The position numbers and the translations under genes are program-made. From contig OY482862.1 in NCBI GenBank assembly GCA_960531495.1, positions 17,954,267 through 18,018,266 on the forward strand: a stretch of DNA of 64,000 nt, given 5' to 3'. A model generated the notes under the pieces. The model searched no databases. It was not told the origin of the DNA and saw only the letters and a list, made by a program, of their open reading frames with translations. The stretch is from Zeus faber. Its lineage: Eukaryota; Chordata; Actinopteri; Zeiformes; Zeidae. This document shows positions 48,969 through 61,659 of the stretch, piece by piece. Numbering within the stretch: the stretch's first letter is position 1; each line of letters opens with the position of its first letter.

Positions 48969-49983
48969 CGCTCAGAGGCAGACAGGAAATTAGTTATTTT
49001 CCCCCACACATTCATCAAAATAAAAATAGTCTGATGATTATCCCAAGTGACTCTCACGGCACTATTGAAGCCACAGCTGCATGCACCATGCGCTTAGTGT
49101 TAACTCTCCAATGAATTTTCAGGTGTTTTTAGCACTATTAAAATGAGCCCTCTGTTTTTTATTTTTTTTTCTCCCCTCATTTCAAACCCTTTGTCCCACG
49201 TTTCATTTCCAAAGAACTAGCGCATTCAAAATAAGGAAATGACCTATTTAATTTTAAACCTTGAACTGTGGCTTGAATAAAATATGGGAGGGAAGAACGG
49301 TTCAGAATAGGAGTGAAATAGGAACAAAGAAAATAAAATAATACAATATATATGAGGCATTTGCCTCACATCTGTTCATGACAACTTCTTATGTAATGAC
49401 TGAAGTGTCAATCTGTAATTGTTCTGCTAGTCTTCAGCTTTTCTGCTCTTTGTGCTTGGAAAATAGACTGTTTTATTTTTAATGACTTGTTTTTTGTTTT
49501 GCAATGCATGAAGTCAGGCCAAGATCATTGGGTTTGCAATGCTACAGGTCTTGGAGAAACAAATTAGTTTTCACCATCCCAAAAATGTTATTTCATTTTA
49601 TATGGGAAGGACATTGTAGGTTATACTGAAGATTAACTGAACCACAATAACCTCTTCTCTCTTTCATTGTGAAATTTGCTGTTGGAATTAATTGCACTGG
49701 ATAATTGTTTATGTAGCGTAACAATTAATAACCATTAAATAACTAGTTATTCATTAAATACCACTATGATTAGCGAATTTAACCTGATGCCGCAGGGCGA
49801 CCTGTGGCCTGCTTTCCCGCTCACTCTTTCTCCAACCGGAACGTGGCAGTGCGGTTTGTAATTGAATGTCACATATTAGTAGTACAATGGTAACCAGTAT
49901 GAACTAGGCCAACTACAAGCTTGCGGCAGTATCTGAGAGTCTAAGTGAACATAGTGAGCCCTCAGACTTGTGTTTTTGTTTTT
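47750..49983. other. Intron-like sequence, no gene recognised
   Basis: The stretch holds an AAT-rich run at 47758-47790 and a 41-base T run at 48923-48963. No exon was recognised. Confidence 0.45.
48923..48963. repeat. Poly-T tract, 41 bases
   Basis: Uninterrupted T run next to AAGATCGCTC. It may be the tail of a minus-strand retroelement, but no element body was identified upstream or downstream. Confidence 0.9.
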
Positions 49984-50289
49984 TTAGCTGTAGTATTTTT
50001 TCAACCCCATCCTCACCTGATGATCTGACGACGTACAGCTGACTTGCTCAATGGACTTGTTAAAAGCCTGTAGTCGCTCAGCCGCAAAGAGGCAGAATGA
50101 GGCTGATGAAATGTTTTGTTTCACGTGAGTGGCAATGTCATCCTTGGATAATCGCACAGCTTTTTCTTTCTTTGTGAAGTACTGTTTTAACAAGAGCTTG
50201 ACATTTTTTACTTTTGCTGCTTGAATCAATTTGTCAAAAATGTGTGCCAGGGATTTTGGAAGCCGTGTGTTGCAGCAGAACAGCAGCAA
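49984..50289 (-). other. Orphan 101-codon open frame, possible exon or pseudogene
   Basis: The minus-strand frame reads LAHIFDKLIQAAKVKNVKLL through QYFTKKEKAVRLSKDDIA and FCLFAAERLQAFNKSIEQVS. It looks like a soluble, amphipathic protein with balanced composition rather than repeat noise. It has no ATG start of note; translation would begin at TTG or from an upstream exon. Near its end TCATCAG/GTGAGG is a good minus-strand donor, so the piece could be an internal exon ending near 50022. I do not recognise the family. Confidence 0.35.
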
Positions 50290-51873
50290 ACAATCAATAG
50301 CTCAGTAATTGGGGGGTGGGACAAAAATTTGGAAGTGCCCTTTAAAAAGGCAAACCCTTAGTTCTTATTTATTTACATTTCTACTTTCTGGGAAAAGCTT
50401 TTTAAATTATGTTCATGTCTTTTAAATGATCCATTGTTTCCTACGCTGCCAAGCTGGGGTACAGAGTTAATTATCACAGCATTTCTAAATTTAGTCTTTA
50501 GTTTTTTGGCAAAAATAACCTTTAAATGTAGTCAACTTTTAGTCATGGCTCGTTAATTAAATTAAATTAATCATTTATTGACTCAAATTAACTATTCATT
50601 TAGTTGTCTAAAATGCAATTCCAGTCTTTTTTGCCTTCAAACTGCACATGTTCACATCCCCCATTTCTTTGTTGACTAGATGGCCCATACATTTATTTCA
50701 CAACATACAACACACAAAATGAACAAAAGAAATCCACTTCCCAAAAATAATGGAAGTTCATAATACAAGCATAGGAAAACAAGATTGCCTTTGATGCAGT
50801 GACCCTGCGTTCACGCTAGCATCAAAGTTTGTGTTCCTCTATTTTTTTTATGCGCCTCGTTAATTTTGCGCTATAGACGCCAATAAAAATGTATTAGCTC
50901 TATTATAGATATGAAATTTACCTTGAATTTATTTATACATCTGCACAGTGACGTCTGGCATTTGCTAAGTACCTAACACATTTTAACTCACAACGTTTGC
51001 ATTTTCTGGTTCCATTACTCACCATAACTGTTTTTCTAAAACATCACAATCTGAACTGTCATAATAGAAGTGTACAAGGGAGGGTTGTGTGGAGTGGGAT
51101 TTTTGACTTTGTATTTCTGTATTATTCATGCTGACTGTAGAGTGATTCAGGTTACTAAGATTCTACTGGAACCAAGAAAGGGAAGTGGGATATTTTGACA
51201 TCCAGTTGGACTGTATTTTAAAGAATGTTTTCACAAAGATGTGCAATGACCTTCAGAGTTGCTTTGCATAGGCTTGCAATTTTTAATCTGTCTTTTCAAG
51301 TCAGACCTTGTGTTTTCTTAAAGGCATTTCTGTCCAAGCAGGAATTAAAACCCTCTGCTATGTGGTTTTTGTGGTTGCTGGTGATGTAGAGATTACCCTG
51401 GCATTTTACTTCCTTTGATTATAAATGCTAATTTCACGCATAATGGCAATGTGTTTACTTTAAGGTTACACTGGGTTATATGCCTCAAGATAATTGCTGC
51501 GTTTTAACTCCCTCAAAAACTGTCAAAAAGATTGAATACCAGTGCCATTTATTTAATATAATGATGAAATGTGTACCTTTCTCGTTTTTACCAAAACAGT
51601 CTGCACCGTTGTCTCCAGTCTTGATGTAGCCATGCCTGTGTGTCTGGGATTATGATTGCAAAATAATATTCACAGAGCCTGATTTCCATGCCTTAGATTC
51701 AGTGAGGCAAGAGTGGCAGTGACACTTAATTAACTATTTCATTACTGATCAAGACTGAAAACCTTTGAAACTTTCATTGGCATTTTTTTCTATTCAGAAT
51801 TTCCATCTCCAAACAGTGCTTTTAAAATCTGTCATTTCTTAAAATGACTTTTGACAAATGACTGCAAACCATC
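50290..51873. other. Intron-like sequence, no gene recognised
   Basis: AT-rich sequence without a supported feature. Confidence 0.45.
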
Positions 51874-52930
51874 TTTAAAGGGGACCTATTATGAAAAACT
51901 CATAATAGTTTTTCATAATACTTTTTCAGTGCTTGTGCACATACGTTTGGGTCTCTGATGGGCCTACTAACACACAAACTGTGAAATAAGACACCCCTGT
52001 CAGTTTTTTGTCAGCCGTCAGTTCAGAAAACATGTCCTGAAACAACCCGTTCACATTTGCAGCCCAACCCTACGTTGGGGTCCAGTAGATATAGAACCTC
52101 CCCCACATCTGAGTAACTCCACCCACGGCTTGGGTGCCACCGCAAGCAGGTCTGGTGGCTAAGAACAAATCGAAGAGCTAAGCAGCGGAAGTGCTCTGTT
52201 GTTGGCTGCAGAGACCAGCACAAATATTTGAAAAGTAAGCGGAATTAATACCAACTGTCCGTGACAAAAACTGCAGACGAGGGAAATGTAAGTATTGAAA
52301 TTATTCTGCTGTGTGTTTCTTTCTAAAAAAAAAAAAAAAAAAAAAAAAAAGTATGCGGTAGATAGACTCGAGGCTGCGGGATGTGAGCCGCTATCGGTTT
52401 TTCCAAACAAAAGCATAAAAATATTATGTTTTTGTAGATGTGTTTATTTTTTATTTTCCTGAAAATAAAATATATATATATATATATATATATTTTTTTA
52501 CATGAAACAAAAAATCCCAGCATACCCCCTGATGCGGCGTCTCGGTGCAGTATCCCAGTACGGTTTCTGCAACGAAAGTCGGAACAAAGTGTAGATCTAA
52601 TGTGAGTGAAGATTCAGCAACTGGATTGCTTATTACTCGCCTTAAATTTGTTCAGAAGCAGATTGAGGTGGACTGATAAGGTGAAATCAGTTTACAGACT
52701 AAACCCGGAGTACAAGTTCAAACCCCATTCGCTCACAGAACCCGGAACTAGTGCTCAAACCCCATTGGCTCTCAGCAGTAGGGGACCTCAGGAGGGTGGC
52801 TGCATCCAAAAAGAAGAGCCCGTTTTGGAACAGGATGGTAGAGGCATGTTCGAATGGCTATGTTTTGGGGATCACAGAGACCTATATTAACCTGCTCAAA
52901 AGGAGCATAATACAGTAGATCCCCTTTAAA
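51874..52930 (-). mobile_element. Non-autonomous DNA transposon, GGGACCTATTATG family, copy 3
   Basis: Ends are TTTAAAGGGGACCTATTATG at the left and GATCCCCTTTAAA at the right. Internal blocks (GGGCCTACTAACACACAAAC, TGAGTAACTCCACCCACG, TTCAGAAGCAGATTGAGGTG) are the reverse complement of copies 1 and 2. The left end has a local hairpin, CATAATAGTTTTTCATAAT. It contains an A26 run at 52325-52350 and an (AT)n run at 52471-52492. Confidence 0.75.
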
Positions 52931-52939
52931 GCTTGTACA

Positions 52940-53858
52940 GTCTGGAGGCGTAGTCTGTTGTATATGGGTGTTAGGGATGCATTTATAGAAAGGGTTTCTA
53001 GATAGTCACTTCAGACTGGCTGCAACATGAACTGAGAAACTACGATAATGTGTCTGTCGCCACATTTATTTTTCACTGTGCACCCTGGGGTGTCACTGTT
53101 TGTTTCTACATTGAGCGGCTTCCAAATGGCAACATGGAAACACTGACAGCTAGTGACATCTTGTCCACAGGCTAAACACAGGGGGTATAAATCTATTCAC
53201 TATTTAAAAAATTATTATATGTTAAGACGGTTATCTAATTTTCAGTTTTTGCACCCCCGTGCCTGCTGATTATAAACTGAAGGATTGATATTGAGGCAAA
53301 TAACACTCTGGTAGACTGCTGGCTGAAGCGGATCAGCAGTTTGCTGTGACTGTCAAGATATAAAATAACTGGAGGCGGCAATGCCTTATCACACCCGTTT
53401 TACTAGAAATATAGATGATAATGATGGCACCCAAACATGCATCACCCTTATCGAGTGTTAGCCTTTTTGCGCTCTCAAGGTCCTTTTCACTTTCTTTTTG
53501 TGGAATTTTTTGACCAAATTGATCGGTGGAAAGATGGAAGGTGTCAAATTCTCAGGTGATTATTGGAAATTGTGTTACACTTTTTGTCACAGCTGTGTCA
53601 CGCTGTGTTACGCTAGCTTTTTGTCAAGCTATGTGCCCTTATCTGATCAAGATGGGTCATATAATGAGTACTTTCCCTTAATAGTTAGGAAGATAATTTT
53701 GGATGTAAAATGGATTAAAATAACAAGAATAACATATTGCCTTAATCTATTAATTAACCTAGTCATCGCCTGTTGTTTAAATAGGGTACAGTAGCTATTT
53801 TTAATACGGTTCAAATTCCAGATTTCTTGCTTTCATTGCATTTGTTTTATCTAAATAT

Positions 53859-53904
<46 letters not shown>

Positions 53905-56900
53905 TTATTATTATTTTTTTACCTAACAATGCTACAGTTTACGACTGCGGTGGACATATGGCAGATGCGTGACAAACGCTCTGCCAGGGATGCTGTGGAT
54001 TTGTTTTATTGCTTCATTCTGCTCACTGCAGTCCCATGACCCAATGCTGCTGATATGTGATTTATGTTGCACTCCTCTGAGAGTGAGAGGACCTCTCTAC
54101 AGGGATGAGAAAGCCATCATAGTGATGTTTACCTTGATCCCGTCTGTCTTTTATTTCATCCTCCATACTGGCTGTGGGAGAGAAATGGGATGAAAGCCCC
54201 TTTGGGCCCCCATCGTTTCCTCTCGATAAATGGAGCTGGGCCACACTGTTTGGTCATGTACACCACTGGAAGGTCATTGGCATCGCAATGACATTTTATT
54301 TTATCCCTGATGTCTCCAGCAGGATGTAGTTGGTAAGTAGAAACAGCAAGCTTTAAGACATGAGCTGCTTTCACAATGTCCGAATAATAGTTGACATTTC
54401 ACACATGTTTCTGGAGATTGTCTGTCTCTGTCAGACGCGTTCACACGTACTGGAAGTACTCCGTTTGGTTTAGGAGAAGGGCGGAGCCTGGGTAGAGCGT
54501 GCAGGAGGCAGGACTTGATGCAGTGATGCATGACGCTGCAGGGTTTTACAGCACACCAAAAATGGTGGACGAGGCTACCGACTTATCAGTAATTATGACC
54601 ATTTTTAGCGTTGATACTCCATGTATTTGGACGTATCCTCAATATAAATGTACATTGTCTTCCGCTTGTCTTCATATCTTATGCTGGTAAATTGCCCGTA
54701 CACTTTGTACTAGGGAGCTGGCTGGGTAAAATCTGATGTCCAGTCCAACTGATTCAGACTTTTGCGTTTACACATACAGCTCCGGGTAATCTCCGGTTAA
54801 TTTCAGAGTTGCAGTGCATGTGTGAAAGCAGCTCAAGACTGACCCGCTGCTTGAATTTATAAAGCTCTGGCTCCATCCTGCCAAGATGGAAGCAAGTGTA
54901 AAGCCAAACTTAAGCCTCCACTGTCTCCTCGGAAAATAATGGGTGACAGCTATGTTTAATAGTCTGGCCTAGCCTGGCAAGTTTTAGCAGTGCTTCCTTC
55001 TTCATCACAATTCACTACTACCCTATTGGTCCAGCAGGTCTTCCTGCATTACCCACCTCCTTCCTCTAATTCCCTCTTTAGAATTTGATAAAATAGTGAG
55101 AAAATAAACAATATGGGTGTATTTTACCTAAAGGTATCTTTCCTGTCTTGACTTGAATCAAAACTAGTGGAATGTGCCCTTTGTGCTGATGGATTTTATT
55201 TAGCTGTGCAAAATGACAGATAACCTTTTCACGAGCAGCTTAGGCTCATGTTTAATTTGTTGTGCTGTCTCCCTGTCAGGTGATGGCATTCTATTTATAT
55301 TCAAGCTGTTTTCCCCTGTTTACGTACAAATACACTCCCTCCCCCACCACATAGTATCAAACAGGGGTTTTCACTTTCTGAATTTATATAAAATTTTGAG
55401 TCACAGTCCAGCTTGCATTGTGTGGATAATTGAAGTTATGAGGTAAAGCTATGCAAATGGTGTTTTATCAGGAAAAGCTGCATTTTTATTAACACTCAGT
55501 GTGTCTTGAAAGTATGTAATCGGACAAAAAATAAATCTGGGTTCTGTAAACAAACCTTATTCTGTTTGTCACTGTGCTATTAGTGGCATGTCAACATTTC
55601 TTTCAACAAAGGTTTGAGAAAGGGTTATTTCACATTCCATATTTTGAACTACTCTAATTCCTCAGTTATCTACAGTAATTGGCAAGGCATGGAACTGACA
55701 GGGCTGGCATATTTTTCATCGCTTTTAAAATCAAACCATGAAAAGAACTAATCATAAAAAAACCTGTGTTCAGTACTATTGTAGTGTTTAATGCTTTTAC
55801 TCCTTTCAAGTTTTCCTACCCAGTCACACTGCATCTTTTATGGCAGTACAATATTTGGATTGGCATGTGCTTGGTTTTAGAGCACCTCATTGTTCCTGCC
55901 AAAAAGCAATAACTGTTTTCCTTTTGCCTCTTGCATAACATCATCACTGTAATGCGTGTAAAAGCCTCAATCAAGTCAGTGATGAAAATGTAAAAATGTT
56001 TTGCTGCCTCCCCCTGTACTCTCTGCCTCTCAGGCCATCTCTTTCTCTTAGATAAAGCACTTGGATTACAATCAATCTGTTGATGGCTACGGCTGGTCCT
56101 AATCACTGCTTCCAAATATACTGCACAGAATGCATAATGTTGTTGGAATGAGCCAAGAGGAAGACAGCAAGGCCCTGTGCAGTTTCTATTCAAGATTAAT
56201 CAGATACATCCCCAAGTTTCACAGGATGTGGCCTGACTTGCACCCGAGCAGTGCTTTCCTTGTCTTTGAGGCAGGAACACAGCGAAGACTACTGTGCTCA
56301 TCGCCCAAATGAGAAATATTATTTTCCACAATTTTCATTATCAGCAAAAATAATCACAGTAATGATGCCTCCAGGAAAAATGGTGAATTATGTCGGAGTA
56401 AACAAGGAGGTTGAGATCAGAATTTTTGTAATGTGTACTAATAACACTGTATAAGAGAGAATATCTGCAAGGAGCACTGGCTCGATGTACAGTAGCTTTG
56501 TAAAACAATGCAACAACTAGTGTAGGCATGCAGTGAAAAGCAGAATAAATATTTATTTGAATTTTATTTTTTATTTTTTTATTTTATTTCCTTGGCTTAA
56601 AAAGTCGACAATCCACCTGAATATTGACCATGACATTCAAAAAAATCAATTCAACCCCTTTGATATTGAAAAATATATCCACCGTACTGTATGATTATCA
56701 GCAGCAGAACGTAACACAGTGTTTGTTTGTTTTTCTAAGGTGATTAAAGTAGAAGATCAAGGGATACAGTAAATGAAGTGGCTTGCTCCTTTCTCTGTCC
56801 CCATCTACCCCCACCCCCTCCATCCCTCCCTCACTCCCTCTCTGTACGTATCTAATTAAAATGTGCAAGTCGGGGCTACATTTTTTATGGCTAATGCCTG

Positions 56901-58740
56901 CTGTTGACGGGCCAGGAAAGGCAGCAGCCCCAGGAACGTGTCCATGATGGATGTCAGTCCGCATGTTACATGTTGAATTCCTGTTTCTGGGCCTCTCGTT
57001 TCAGCCCCGGATTGCTCCATGTGGAAATTATCAGCATGCCGCACCAACGTGAAGGACAAATGTGTTTCCTCAAAAATTTGTTATGCTGAACCCTCACGTC
57101 GTTCATCAGAGTTCATTTGCTTCTTAAACTGCCACCCCCTTTCCCCCCGTATTCACAGCAGAATTCAATATGCGCTTCAAGCAGTCGATATGAACAGAAA
57201 TGACTTTTTCGGCGTGAAGGTCTCCCTAAAAGATGTATGTCCCCTGCGGAATGATGATGACAAAACGCCTGCCCTCGATGTTTTGTGAGTAATTTACAAG
57301 AGCAAAAAAGGATTATTATTATGTATTATGAACACTGGTCTGAAGCGTGTGCGCCCTTCCATACTAGGTCAAAGATGTGATTAGAACGAGACAAAAAAGG
57401 CTGTGGATGGCAAATGGGTATAAGCGGGCAGTAGTAGGCATTTAGTAAGATGAGTGCAGGCTCTGGGATGGATCACATTTAGTGTGACAGTGGGGACCCC
57501 CCCACCCCCACCCTCTCCCCCGTGGTAAGCGGGTGAACGCCTGAGGGAGACTGTCCATTGTGACCAGCTCTTCTCTGCCATCTGCCACCCGGCGCTAATG
57601 AACAGATTTGTTGTATGGGCTGCTCCGTAGACTTCTTTACTCCAACCTTGGCCTCTGATAAAGTCTCTCAGCATTTTCGTAATTAAAAAGAACCATCAAT
57701 GTTGCCTAACCTTCCTGCAGGCCTCGGCCACGTATGTTTCCTGCTCAAAGGAAATGGCGACGTCAACTTGTTAGCGGCACAGGCACATGGTGTGATCGAA
57801 CCTCCCCTTGATGTCCATCAGAGTTGCCTCGCTCATGAGCACAACCTTTAGGAAGCACATGGTTTCATTTGTTTCCCAGCCTGGCTCATAAACAAGAGGC
57901 CCTCACTGCAAACAGCCTGGCTGACGTGAACATTGAACCCGCCTTTATTCTGAAGCGTTGACTATGCTGAAAACATGCAACATGTTTTCTGTGTTAATCA
58001 CTGCGCTCATCTGCTGGTGCTGGGGTATGACGCATATTCCAGTGGATGTGCTCTCATGCTTTGAAGGTAACCATGTACATGGTTCAGTATGCTGTATCTT
58101 GTAGGAGCTCTGCATCCTCCAGTACGGTCCATTGCCTCTTGGAAGCCCATTTGAAGCCAAATATAAGCTGTTTATAGTGGTTGTTGTACTCTCTCTGTTC
58201 TAGGGGTGGTATCTTGTTAAAACCACGTTATCATACCACGATATTATATATAATATTGAAATACCTGTCTTTATCACAAACTAGCTATAGCCATGAGCGA
58301 GATGACCTCAGGGCAAGAGTCATTGATACATGAGGCACAATGTTGCTTGTTTTTTAAATTTACATTTTATTTTTTTTATTCAAGGCAGTTAGGGATGCCG
58401 CGGTGAGGATTTTTTCCCACCAGTTAATAAACTCATGACGACACCGGTACGCATGGAGTGAGTCAGGTCCTGATCTAGACCCGACCTAAGGTCTAGAGCC
58501 TTATTTCTCTCCTCTCCTCCCATCATAAGTGAAGTCTGACTCCGCAGACTTGTGCGCGCATGAGAAGCAGACAGTTCAACTTTCCCTTTTGTAGCATCCG
58601 ATTAAGTATTGATAACATCCTTCGTATTTTACTAGTTAAGTTTTTTTATTTGATGAACTTCAGCGCTGATACGCGAAAATTAACTAAATGGGTTTTATTT
58701 CTATAAAAAAAACCAAACGGTGTTGTAATGCGTCCATGTC
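52940..58740. other. Intron-like sequence, no gene recognised
   Basis: Almost 6 kb without a supported exon. It includes a GT run at 53861-53902. The stretch 56,850-57,290 is balanced and non-repetitive, and could be constrained sequence, but this is only an impression. Confidence 0.45.
53861..53902. repeat. (GT)21 microsatellite
   Basis: Twenty-one uninterrupted GT units followed by ATT units. Confidence 0.95.
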
Positions 58741-58746
58741 TGTGCT

Positions 58747-59040
58747 TTGACCCGGTGGGAGATAGTTACTGGCTACCCCAGCTCATCCCCCTCGACCACC
58801 GCGGTGTCCAGACTCACGGACATCCCCTCCTTCCACTGCTTCAGGAGGTTAGGGTCAAAGGTGCACTCTTCCTTTACACACAGTGAAACGCCGGAAGAGA
58901 GAGAGACGCGCCAGTGCACTTGTGCGTCTCTGCCCACGTGGACTTTGCACACCGTTTGTGGGAATATTTCTCTCTAATATGCGTTCACTTTGCAACAAAC
59001 TGGATGAATTTGTATTTCAAATTCTATTTGAAATTCATTC
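58747..59040 (+). pseudogene. Non-LTR retrotransposon (LINE) ORF2 5' fragment
   Basis: The plus-strand frame from 58883 reads KRRKRERRASALVRLCPRGL followed by SNMRSLCNKLDEF. The NxRSLxNKxDEL pattern preceded by an RGxRxxLP-like stretch is the start of the endonuclease domain in fish LINE elements of the L2/Rex type. The frame is lost soon after 59040 and the reverse transcriptase is absent. The preceding 130 bases may be the element's 5' part. Confidence 0.6.
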
Positions 59041-59459
59041 CTGCAGCCCTAGTGCCAGGTGGGTGGTGCATTGTGCGTTGACCGCAGCCCTCCCAACTCC
59101 AAGTTGGTTCGAAGCCGGGCGAGTCACAGAGGGCCCCACACCCCCCAGCGCACACTGCATTTGTTTACCCGCAGATCGTGACCGCTCTAATATGGCGATC
59201 ATGTCAGACAATATTACCCACAAAAATACGCAGAGAATTGCAAACCTGCTTGTGTTTCGAAGTTTGAAATCGAAAGCTGGATTCAATTGATTTTTGTTTT
59301 CAAATTGGAATCGTGACATTCCTGTGTATAACCGGCGCTGACGTTTCTGAGCCTGGAGCAAATTCTCCCGTGACAAACGACCCAGCGCGTGAAGCTTTGC
59401 TCACAGGACCATAACATACTGAGCTTCGTTCTTACTGGTGCTAGGCCCTTCCTCCAAGT

Positions 59460-59990
59460 TTTAACTAATTATGTCCAGCACCCCCTGGAGTCTCCTGCCG
59501 AAGAGGAGTTCAAAGGGAGAAAATCCTGTGGAGGCCTGGGGAACCTCACGCAGAGCAAACAACAGAGGGTCCAACCATTTATCCCATTACGGCTATCGTC
59601 ATGCATAAACCTACAAACCATGTTCTTCAGCGTCTTATTGAACTGCTCCACCAGGCCTGGGGATGGTGCACTCGTCCGAATTGAGCCCAACAACCTGTAA
59701 AGTTCCCAAAGTGTACGAAACAAAGGAAGTGCCCTGTTCGGTCAGGATTTTCTTCGGAATCCCGACTTGGGAGATAACCTGAAACCGACCAACACAAAAC
59801 GATAGATTGCACGGCGATCTAAGTGCCCGATGAGGTGCATACCGAGTCTTTCCAACTGCACCTCCACCAGGAGGAGGGGCCTCAACGGCGTGGTTGGTGA
59901 AGCCGGAGGATTGACTAATTGAGGTCTGGTGGACCAGCCACCCAAACTACCTGTCCGACCTCCAACATGGGGCAGTCCTGCTGGACATGT
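59460..59990 (-). pseudogene. Ty3/Gypsy integrase remnant
   Basis: On the minus strand, two frames carry pieces of a retroelement integrase core. One, near 59770-59890, reads RLGMHLIGHLDRRAIYRFVL. The other, near 59560-59720, has LGSIRTSAPSPGLVEQFNKT. A third piece with IPKKILTEQGTSF bridges them in another frame. The usual first catalytic Asp is His in GMHL and the second is Glu in TEQG, while the Glu of VEQFN is present. A frameshift and a deletion separate the pieces. The element is inactive. Confidence 0.75.
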
Positions 59991-60001
59991 TCGGGTCACC
60001 C

Positions 60002-60939
60002 TTAGCGCCAGCACCCCTGCCCAGGCATTTGAGCAGCTATCTGTGGGCCTGTGGCGGGAACGCACTGGGAGGTAAAGGGGGACAGAGAGGGCACAGCATG
60101 GTAAAGGGGAGACAGCTTCCTGCGGCACCACAATGCGATGAAGCCCAGGTCCCTGTGAATCCGATGCGACGGACTCCTGGACATTCTCCTCCGGGGCGCC
60201 TGGGTGGGCTGAGGAGCGCCAAAATCTCGTGTGGGTCCTTCGGTTGGACCTAGGTGACTCTCGGATATCCTCCTCCGGGGCGCCGTGACGGGCTGGGGAC
60301 CCAGTGAATCCCGCGTGGGTCCTGGTGGTGGTTGCAGCGGACCTCCGGACATTCTCCTCCGGGGCTGGGAACGGGCTGGGGATGTGACGAAGACACGATC
60401 GTGGGCCAGCTCTGGGTCACGGCGTGCTCGCGCAACTCCTCCGCCCTGTGGTGCTTCCCCGGGGACGGCAGTGGTGCGGAGGCACTGGGCCTTGTAGGGG
60501 GTGCAGGGCAAGGACTGGTTCGGTCCTCCCGAGAGATGGAGGAGAGGGAAACTCTCGAAGTGCCAGGGGCCCAGAGGTTTACCAGCTGCGTCGGGTCCGA
60601 CCGATCCTCCTGGGAGCTCACGCTGGCGAGAACACGCTCCAGCTGGCAGTGGAGGAAGTCGCTCTTGTCGTCCAACTCCGCTCGGTGCTTCTGCAGCCAG
60701 CGGTTCGGCTCCGGGCCGCCTTTCCTCCGGCGCCCCCGGGTCTGTCTCTGCCCACATGTGCGGGTTGAGGGAGGAAGACAAAGTCGTTCTGGCAGTGGGG
60801 CGCTGACATGGCAAGTTTGCCAACAAAAAGGCTCACTGGCCAAAACCAGGAACATAAAATACAGATAATAGTGTTTCCTTGGTTGCTGTCTGGTCTGCAA
60901 GCGTAACAGCGACCTGAACCTGCACCATGCGATCCCCAC
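60002..60939 (-). pseudogene. Retroelement-associated open frames with an 84-base coding repeat
   Basis: Two overlapping minus-strand frames (274 and 229 codons) are Pro-, Arg- and Ser-rich. An 84-base unit is repeated three times, with TCCTCCGGGG on the plus strand at 60187, 60271 and 60355. In the minus frame this gives 28-residue units with the pattern APRRRMS and GPTRD..GPQP. It lies upstream (minus sense) of the Gypsy integrase remnant and probably belongs to the same element, as a leader or gag-like region. Reverse transcriptase and RNase H are missing between them. Confidence 0.45.
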
Positions 60940-61129
60940 TGAAAGACAAAAACTCTCTCAGCCAGGTCCGACTAATCAGCGCTAAAGAGGCTGATCAGGC
61001 AGACTCAGTACAGCTGAGTCGCCAATGGACGAAGCCAGCACTGTTACCTGCAGACCGTGCCTTAACCACACTCTCTCATCTGGCACAACTGCATATAATG
61101 ATAATTGAGAGAAGTGTGAGTGAAGATTA

Positions 61130-61500
61130 GTGTTGAATGTTGTTGTTTTGTTTTTTTAACATAGTGGTTTACCACATTCCATGACTGATTAATAGCCACA
61201 GAATTTTAGTTGGTATTTGCATTTAGAGAATATGACTGCTATTGTACATTTATGGTGCTTTGATTGGATTAATTGTGACTATAATTTTTTAAATACTGTA
61301 ATTTGGTCAATATCACTGTGATTTACCCTATGGAGTCCCCACGTTTTTTGACGGCTGTCTATTATGCACACCAATCTAAGGTATTGAATGAAATAACCCA
61401 ATACCAAGTAGTATAGAAACTTCTCCAATCAAACAACACCTGTATTCAATTCTTATTCTACCCAGATCTTGAAAAAAATGACTATTTGTACGGTTTTGAT
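61130..61500. other. No feature recognised
   Basis: AT-rich sequence between the retroelement remnant and the 72-base duplication. Confidence 0.4.
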
Positions 61501-61503
61501 CAC

Positions 61504-61647
61504 AGCCAATCACCACAAGCATTTTTCAATTTAATGCGACGTGTGATTGGCTCACTATCGCAGCAGCTACAAGCCAGCCAATTGCCACAAGCGTTTTTCG
61601 ATTTAATGCAACGTGTGATTGGTTCACTACTGCAGCAGCAGCGACAA
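61504..61647. repeat. 72-base tandem duplication
   Basis: AGCCAATCACCACAAGCATT at 61504 is repeated as AGCCAATTGCCACAAGCGTT at 61576. Both are followed by TTTTTC(A/G)ATTTAATGC and CGTGTGATTGG. The period is 72 bases, a whole number of codons. The plus-strand frame from 61486 encodes the pattern PQAFF(N/D)LM.RVIGSL twice. Confidence 0.8.
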
Positions 61648-61659
61648 CAGTCTGTTAAA

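Noticed and set aside
60002..60939. A host gene on the minus strand
   Set aside because: It is Pro/Arg-rich with an 84-base repeat and lies next to a Gypsy integrase remnant. A mobile-element origin is more likely.
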